Shown here: piece after piece, positions 57,806 to 64,000 of the stretch
Layout: the number at the start of each line of letters is the position of its first letter
Position numbering within the stretch: the first letter of the stretch is position 1
Assembly (NCBI RefSeq): GCF_029873635.1
Contig: NC_080422.1
Span: forward strand, 9,021,764-9,085,763
Length of the DNA stretch: 64,000 nt
DNA from: Malania oleifera
Taxonomy: Eukaryota; Streptophyta; Magnoliopsida; Santalales; Ximeniaceae
Direction of reading: 5' to 3'
The notes under the pieces: model-generated
What the model saw: only the letters and a program-made list of their open reading frames with translations
Database searches by the model: none
What the model was told of the DNA's origin: nothing
Made by a program: the position numbers and the translations under genes

Positions 57806-58200
57806 AATTATTGAGGATGCAAAAATGGGCCTTTTGTAGGTCATCCATATCAATGAAATCGTAAACTCGTGCACTGAACAGTCGAATATTTCCTCGAAAT
57901 ATAAAGCTCCTCGATTCTTCATCTCTGCCATTAATAGCATGAACGTCTGTATTTTGTTCCTCATGAGTGAACCTTGTGTCTATATCATGTAGATATATTG
58001 AGCAAAATGCAAGAAATTCACTATCAATGTATGCCTTAATGATTGAACCTTCCAACCGTGCCTTATTGTGCACATACCCCCTCAAAGTGGACAAGAACCT
58101 ATGCATTTTACATGACATTAGTGACTTGTACATGCAAAAAAAAAAAAGTGAGAAAATCACGTGAACAGTGTAGAAGGATTTTATAATTTACCTCTCATTG
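57806..58200 (-). pseudogene. CACTA transposase TNP2, DUF4218 segment
   Basis: Leftwards it reads SLMSCKMHRFLSTLRGYVHN, KARLEGSIIKAYIDSEFLAF, CSIYLHDIDTRFTHEEQN and AHFCILNNCD, the DUF4218 blocks of plant CACTA TNP2. A pyrimidine-rich stretch near 58135-58150 (minus) could be a splice acceptor. The segment is open but cut by E1 at 57806 and by the solo LTR at 58211. TNP2 recognises the element ends and catalyses cut-and-paste movement when intact. Confidence 0.85.
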
Positions 58201-58210
58201 TAGACATATG

Positions 58211-58559
58211 TGTAGACACCCTATTTTTGCCCTAGCCGAATAGAACAAAGGAGTCCCTTCTCATTATATTATTATTATTATTACCTTATTTTTATTATTA
58301 TTATTTTATTAGTATTTTCTGATAATTATTTGTATTATTTATTATTGTTCATTACTAGTATTATAATTAGTGTTACTTTACTATTATTTTGCTAGCATTT
58401 TTATTATCCTTATTATTATTATTTTTCATTTTTTATTACTAGTACTTTTATTATCTTTTACTTTACTATACTTATTTTTATTTTTCATTTATTTTGTTGT
58501 TTTTGATATATCATTATTATTATTATTATTACTTTTTGTATTATTACTCTATTTTTATT

Positions 58560-58595
<36 letters not shown>

Positions 58596-61493
58596 TTACT
58601 GATAATATCTTTATTATTTTTATTCTTACCATAATTATTTATTATTATTTACTATTAATAGTAGTATTATTTTTATTATTATTAACTTATGGATACTTAT
58701 ATTATTATGATAATTATTATTATTATTATTATTTCCTTTTTCATTATTACCATAAGAATAAAAGAATAAAAAAAAAAAAGAAAAAAAAGAAAATCAAAAA
58801 AGGAAAGTTGTTTTAGGTTTTCCCAAACTTTTTTTTATAAGAAGGAGGGGCCGCTGCACACAAGGTAGAGACAAAAAAAAAAAGGGGCGCACAGTGAAAA
58901 AAAGAAAAATTCGTTTCCTCCTCTGCTGTCTGTCTCTCCCACACCACCAGCCGAGCCCCCTCTCCTTCACTCTCGTCGCTGCACAGTCACCCACAGCCGG
59001 ACACTCCTTGCAAACACCCCAGCCCCCTTCCTCTGTCCCGAACCACCACTCCAGCTACCCTAGTTATCTCCTGCCATAGCAGCCCGCGTACCAGCAGCGC
59101 ACAGCAGCAGCGGTATTCTCCGGCAACCCCTCCTCCAGCAACTCTCCACCAACCCGAGCACCCCTCCACAGCAGCCAGGAGCCACCTCTGCTGCACAGCC
59201 CCGCCAGGTTCCCTCCAGTCCGTGCACCAGCGGCCCCATCACCCTCTGCAACTCTCGGCCACCTTCAGGTCCTCCACAACTGTTGCCAGGCCATAGATCC
59301 GAGACCACCCTGCAATCACCTGACACCAACCTCCAAGCACCACAACCGTCGGACCTCTGCAACATCATTCAGCAGGCACGGCCCTCATCTGCTCCAGCCG
59401 AAGCCCACACAGCCACCAACCCCAGTTCTCCGGCGAGCACCCCACTGTGAGTTCTCAACCCACACACACACTGTTCACACACTCGTATGTTTATATGCAC
59501 ACACGTTTTGCTTTTTGATTTTAAAGTTTTAAGTCTTATTTTGTGATTAACATTGTATATGTGTGGAATAATATTTTTCTGGGTTTAAAAAAAAAAAATT
59601 TGGCTATTCACATATGTATAGATTAATATTTAATATTTTGGGATAGGGATTCATTATTATAGTATATTTCTATACTTGTTCATAGTATCATATACATATA
59701 CATATTGCGGGGTTATTATATTATGCTATCACCGTTAGTTTTTGTTTTGTTAATTTTGTGTGTATATTTTATCATTGTTTATGAGGCTATTATGATCATA
59801 TGGTATTATCATTTAACATGCATATTTTTATTTATTATTATTGTTGTTGTATAACATGTCGTATACATTTTAATATTTAACATATATGGGTTTTCTTTTG
59901 CTTTTGTTATTGTCGTTATATTTAATATATGCATACTCACATTAGTATTTTAACACATTTAGTATCAGTATTTTAGGGCTTTGTCATATTCACATACAAG
60001 GGTATCGATTATTAGGTCGAGTTTGACATTTTGGTATATATTAGGTAAGTTACTATTATATTTAGTGTGATAATACATAGAATATTCGCATGGTAAGGGT
60101 TATATTGATGGGGCATATAATTTAATGTTTAATATGTATTTTTAGGGTGTGTTCGTTATTCGTTGTATTTATTGAGGTAAGGTTTATATTATAAGATTTT
60201 ATCATGATGGCATTTATATTGTAAAATTTGTATTGTCTTAATATGTATTCTTAGGGTTTGGATTGTCATCTTGTTGTGGTTCTTATGTGTAAGATATTTT
60301 ATTCATACTTATATCATGCGTTAACTTTATATTATATTATTAGTATTTTAGAATTTTGGTCATGTTAGAATTTTTAGTAAATTAGTTGCAGTATATGTGG
60401 TATTTTAGAACTATAGTTGTATGTGTGTTTAAAATTCTAGAATGTTAGTAATATTAGGTATTTAATAACTTAGGAATTATAAGTAACATCGTGCATATAA
60501 TTTAGTATTTTAGGTAATTTTTAATATAACATCTTGAGTAATACTATATATTTATTATTATTATGATACTTTTAGTATGTTAATTATTATGGTAAGTTTA
60601 ATATTTTAGGTAATATAATATTTTTGGTGTTTTGGTATCATGCTATTATATGGTATGTTTAGTATATATAGTATTATAGTAATTTATTATGTATTATATT
60701 ATTTGTGGATATTTATTATTGTTATCACCGTGTTTATGTTTATTATGGTATGTTTGAGTATTTTTGTTTATAACACACATGTAGTATTTTAATATTATGA
60801 TATGCTCATTATCTTAGTCTATATTATATGTTTATATTCTACTATTATTGGTATGTTAGATATTTTAGCTTCTGTTATATATGTTGATTAGTACATATTA
60901 TGGTATCCTAATACTCTAGTTTATTATTATTTCATTTATTTATTTATTTATTTATTATGTTTAAATTATTATATCTATTATCCAAAACCTCCCAAACTAA
61001 TATTTTCATACTTAGGAAAACCCATAAAATTTCTAAAATTTGGGAGCGTATTTTTTAAAGTATTTTTGATTTTTTATCCCTATGATTTTATTGCGGGGGT
61101 ATGAGTCTTCGGGCTTCACGTACCTTAAGCTCTGAGGGAATATATGTATATATTTATTTATTTATTTATTTATTTATAGGTATTTATAAATTCATAAAAA
61201 GGAGTAATTTAAAGACTTATTAGATTAACTTAGGGATAATTTCAAATTAATTAGGTACCGTTCGTAAGAACGGGCGCGTAGGGGGTGCTTGTACCTTCCC
61301 CTCGCGTAACCGAACTCCCGAGCCCAACTCTGGTAACATAGACCCATTCTACCCCTAACGGGGTAGTAATCACGTGTTCTAACCACACTAAAAGGTTAGT
61401 GGCGACTCCGACATTCCATGTTTTTCCTTGAAAACTAAAATTGATTTTCAATTCCGCCGCCCGGGGCACACGCGCTCCCGGGACGTTGCGACA
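58211..61493 (+). repeat. Solo LTR, 3283 bases, Gypsy-type, target duplication ATATG
   Basis: It begins TGTAGACACCCTATTTTTGC and ends GGGACGTTGCGACA, flanked on both sides by ATATG (58206-58210 and 61494-61498). The end phrase CCGGGGCACACGCGCTCCCG and the length suggest a Tat/Ogre-like Gypsy lineage. Inside are an ATT-rich stretch (58260-58740), a GC-rich leader-like stretch (58910-59455) ending in a possible splice donor GTGAGT, and a long T/A/G-rich remainder. No coding gene is supported; frames in the GC-rich part are chance frames. Confidence 0.8.
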
Positions 61494-62249
61494 ATATGTA
61501 CTTCATGGGATTATCATAAAGGGTCTTGGTGTACTTTATGCAGTGGATGAGGTGGAGAACCAGACTGAGAGAGAGATTCTCAAGTCAAACATTGGGGCTG
61601 AGTATGTCGGTTTTGTTTAAGAAGTTTTGTGAGCAAGGTAGTTTATATGCAAGGCTTACAGGCTACTTCTTGATGAAGTTTGTGAGTATGGCACATTTCT
61701 TATGTGATCGATCGACAAAGGTATCACTAGATGGGAAAGTTGTAGGTAAAATTATGGGCTGGTTTTGCAATAGACTACTCAATTGTGAGTGGAAGTCCAC
61801 TGATGCAATATTCTAGTGATGGAAGATCTAGGCTTGGTGTTATGTCTAGACAGTACACTTTTATGGGGTATAAGAAAGGTGGGTTCAAGCCGAGTGATCC
61901 TATAGCAAACAACGGGGTGATCAAGGACATGACTTCTATTGATGAAGCTATGGGGCATTGTACTCGGGTAAAGGAAGAGAAACAAATGTCAAAAAACTGC
62001 AGTAGCAGAAATCATGTTATTCATGTGAAGTTAGGGACTTAGGGCAGAAATTCAGGGAGTTCTATCTCGAGTCAATAGTATCATGTTTTGAATGGTCATG
62101 TGATGCAGGGGGAGCAACATACTCAGGGTAAAATTGACATAATTCATATTGTAGGGAGTTTCAGCTCGAGAGACCAGTAGAATCATGGTGGGCCCATATG
62201 CACTAGCAGACCACTACTCAGGTGGATTGGTGAGACTTCCAGTTTGGAA

Positions 62250-62852
62250 GAGGGTGATAGGATTCCATGGAGTGATGTATCTGTTGTGTGTGAATAACAT
62301 GTTATTGGCTAGAAAGACTTTGACTGAGGCCAATCAATTGGATACTCTATTGAAAGTTTTTGACATGAATGTGTTGGGTACAACCACGACGGGTCTTAGT
62401 TTGCTGATTCGCATGGAAAAAAAATGCTAGGAGACTGGTCTTATCTTAGGGTGGTTTTGTAGACAAGGCTACAAGAAGATTGGTGTTATCTCAAGGTGGC
62501 TTTATGGATGGAACTGCAGGGAGACTTTGTTTACTGTCTTCGGGGGGTTCTATGGAGAATTAGTATAGAATGTCTACCGTACAGTACCCAAAGGCAGGTT
62601 GTGATGTCTGAGATATGTCAAAGGTCCTCCATTATTTTAAAATGGAGTGTTTCATCAAGCAACAAAGTCGACCGTCAATTGTTTGTTTTGTAAAAGAGTA
62701 TGCAGGGGGTTTTGGTAATATAAGGCTTGCAGCAGCTTTTGTGTTTACTGTTGTGGGATGGTCTTATTGGAAGCCTAAGGTAAAGCCTTCGGGTATTGCA
62801 TCTAGAACTGTATTAAGGTTGATGGTAGAAGCTGAAGCTACCATCGACTAGT
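62250..62852 (+). pseudogene. Copia reverse transcriptase / ribonuclease H relic of F
   Basis: MYLLCVNNMLLARKTLTEAN with QLDTLLKVFDMNVLG matches the Copia block normally reading LLYVDDMLIA to EFDMKDLG, with YVDD changed to CVNN. KEYAGGFGNIRLAAAFVFT with VLRLMVEAEATID matches the ribonuclease H blocks normally containing DYAGD, GYVFT and LSTTEAEY. Stops and substitutions are frequent and catalytic acids are lost. Confidence 0.65.
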
Positions 62853-62996
62853 TCAAGTGGCGTAGTTTGGAATTGGTGCATGTCTCCAAATGCTAGATAG
62901 GAGACAGTACCAACTGAGCATTCTAAGTTCAAGATGGAGTAGTCAGATATGTTTTTCGGGTTCTCCTAAGGGGCGTATAATCACCAAGGTGGAGAT

Positions 62997-63550
62997 TGTT
63001 CTTTATGGTGTGGCTCTCATACTTCAAAATTTTATAAGCAAAGGGAAAAAACATATGGATGTGGTCTTGATGCAACGCAGCAGCAAAGACTCATTGACAA
63101 GTGGACAAAATCATCGATGAGTGTCCTTCTTTGTCTCGTCGACGAGTGGTCGCTGGGCTGCAAGAAAGAATTTAAATTTTGAATTTGAACACTGGAATGA
63201 TTGGGTATTTGGAGGGAAACCTCCGAGGGGTTGTTATATATGTCATTCTGAGAATATTTCAAGTATGTAAGAGAGTAAGAGAGGGTGAGAGAAGGAGAGA
63301 ATATAATTGTATTTCGAGACTTTGATTTTCATAGTGAATCTCTTGCCGTTTGCTCATGTGGATGTAGGTTTTTCCGAACCATGTAATTCCTGGTGTCGTT
63401 GCACTTATCTTTACTCTTTTTATCTTTCTATGGCTGTGGAATGTTTTTATTTATCACCATTTTTTTTGTTGCAAGTATGTATGTGTGATCTTTTATACAG
63501 TGTTCATTCCGCTGCGCATTGTTGGGAGAGGCCACCCTTATTTCACAACA
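62997..63550 (+). repeat. 3' LTR of element F
   Basis: It starts TGTTCTTTATGG after the polypurine tract and ends near TTATTTCACAACA. A TCGTCGACGA-type array (ACTCATTGACAAGTGG, ATCATCGATGAGTG, GTCTCGTCGACGAGTGG) lies at about 63090-63150, followed by TTATATATG near 63234. The end phrase is typical of short Copia LTRs. The exact end is uncertain by a few bases. Confidence 0.65.
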
Positions 63551-64000
63551 AATTCACAATATACTGCATCAACCATGTAATTGGCGTTCAACACAACCAT
63601 GCATTCCAGTAGTTCAATCAAAAAATCATATAACATAATAACATACATGCAACGAGTTAGAATGACTCTAAATTTTACATTTATAATTGTAGTTTTAAGA
63701 ATACTTATTTTTCTGTTTAGTAAATATTTCTAAATTTTACATTTATAATTGTAGTTTTAAGAATACTTATTTTTCTGTTTAGTAAATATTTTATAATTAA
63801 CTAAATTATAAATTCAAACTCAACTTCAGTTATTACGCTAAAAAATACGTTATCCATCATATTGAAAAAAAATTATTCTTATGAATGATAGATTATCAGA
63901 TTTGAACTATTTTTTTATTGAGTTGTTTATGAATTGTAATTTGCACCCAATAAACCTCCTAATATACCATAGATTAACCAATCTGATTCATTTGTCCAAG
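63551..64000. other. AT-rich flank with a 62-bp tandem duplication
   Basis: No coding sequence was recognised. Two adjacent, essentially identical 62-base units lie at 63667-63728 and 63729-63790. The duplicated unit is AT-rich and starts TCTAAATTTTACATTTATAA. Confidence 0.8.

Larger units (their letters stand above)
12893..58210 (-). mobile_element. CACTA (En/Spm) DNA transposon, heavily interrupted
   Basis: The left terminus is CACTACAAAAAATAAGG at 12893, preceded by CTT, which may be the 3-bp target duplication. Subterminal repeats run to about 13325. Transposase genes run leftwards: TNP2-type pieces at 57806-58200 and 24600-25700, and a second-ORF (Transposase_24-like) piece at 16563-18250. 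Three insertions split it: G2 (18256-24481), the E1 nest (25706-57800) and the solo LTR at 58211-61493. The opposite terminus (TTTTTTGTAGTG) was not found, so the right limit is open. Total foreign DNA inside exceeds 38 kb. Confidence 0.8.
61494..63550 (+). mobile_element. Element F: decayed Copia element, 3' half with 3' LTR
   Basis: Weak reverse transcriptase (about 62250-62430) and ribonuclease H (62690-62852) blocks are followed by the polypurine tract AAGGTGGAGA (62986-62995) and an LTR. The lineage differs from the SIRE-type elements, with a short LTR and another ribonuclease H end. The left limit is unclear; 61499-62240 has only fragmentary frames. Confidence 0.65.

Noticed and set aside
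58794..59368. Pro-, Gly- and Arg-rich frames in the GC-rich stretch
   Set aside because: They lie inside the solo LTR with perfect target duplications. GC-rich DNA has few stops by chance, and no domain is visible.
1..64000. tRNA, rRNA or microRNA genes
   Set aside because: No tRNA-like cloverleaf, rRNA phrase or convincing microRNA precursor was recognised. TGGTATCAGAG matches are primer-binding sites, not tRNA genes.

Overview
This window comes from a flowering-plant nuclear genome, most likely a eudicot with a large, repeat-rich genome. It is AT-rich, its one intact host gene encodes a dirigent protein, and nearly everything else is plant transposable elements nested inside each other. 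No feature points to bacterial or organellar DNA. All calls come from reading the sequence; no search was run.

Layout. (1) 1-1318: 3' end of a decayed LINE. (2) 2740-3702: single-exon dirigent gene with promoter signals and poly(A) sites. (3) 3769-7800: Copia element A of the SIRE/Sirevirus type, one 2-kb LTR plus a broken gag. (4) 9377-12892: element B, a deleted SIRE-type element with LTR, gag, the last codons of pol and an extra 'accessory' ORF. (5) From 12893: a CACTA (En/Spm) element transcribed leftwards. It is broken by Ty3/Gypsy element G2 (18256-24481, duplication CCATG), by the nested block E1 (25706-57800, duplication ATCAC) and by a 3.3-kb solo LTR (58211-61493, duplication ATATG, apparently in or beside the CACTA). 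G2 holds a fragment of a WUSCHEL-type homeobox gene. (6) 61494-63550: decayed Copia element F ending in a 0.55-kb LTR.

The E1 block can be unpicked by its boundaries. E1 (minus) lies in the CACTA transposase gene. E2 (minus) lies in E1's reverse transcriptase. Chromovirus G (plus) lies in E2's accessory ORF, and E3 (plus) lies in E2's gag. E3 holds a solo LTR (S1) in its gag and a young complete element, E4 (45769-54918, minus, duplication CTATG). A later deletion at about 56094 removed E3's right end, E2's left half and the start of E1.

The most interesting signal is regulatory. Every long LTR carries, upstream of its TATA box, an array of one short palindrome. The palindrome differs by family: CAGACGTCTG (A), CGGTCGACCG (E4, S1), TTCGGTCGCCCGAA (E2, E3), TCGTCGACGA (E1, F, G, N) and TGTGGGGCCCACA (G2). 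In E4 and E2 the same family-specific palindrome forms a second array inside the element, just upstream of the accessory ORF; B has a similar array there. Palindrome-rich Sirevirus LTRs are known, but this pairing suggests a co-evolving circuit of DNA site and element-encoded protein. In addition, one palindrome is shared by LTRs of unrelated Copia and Gypsy families.
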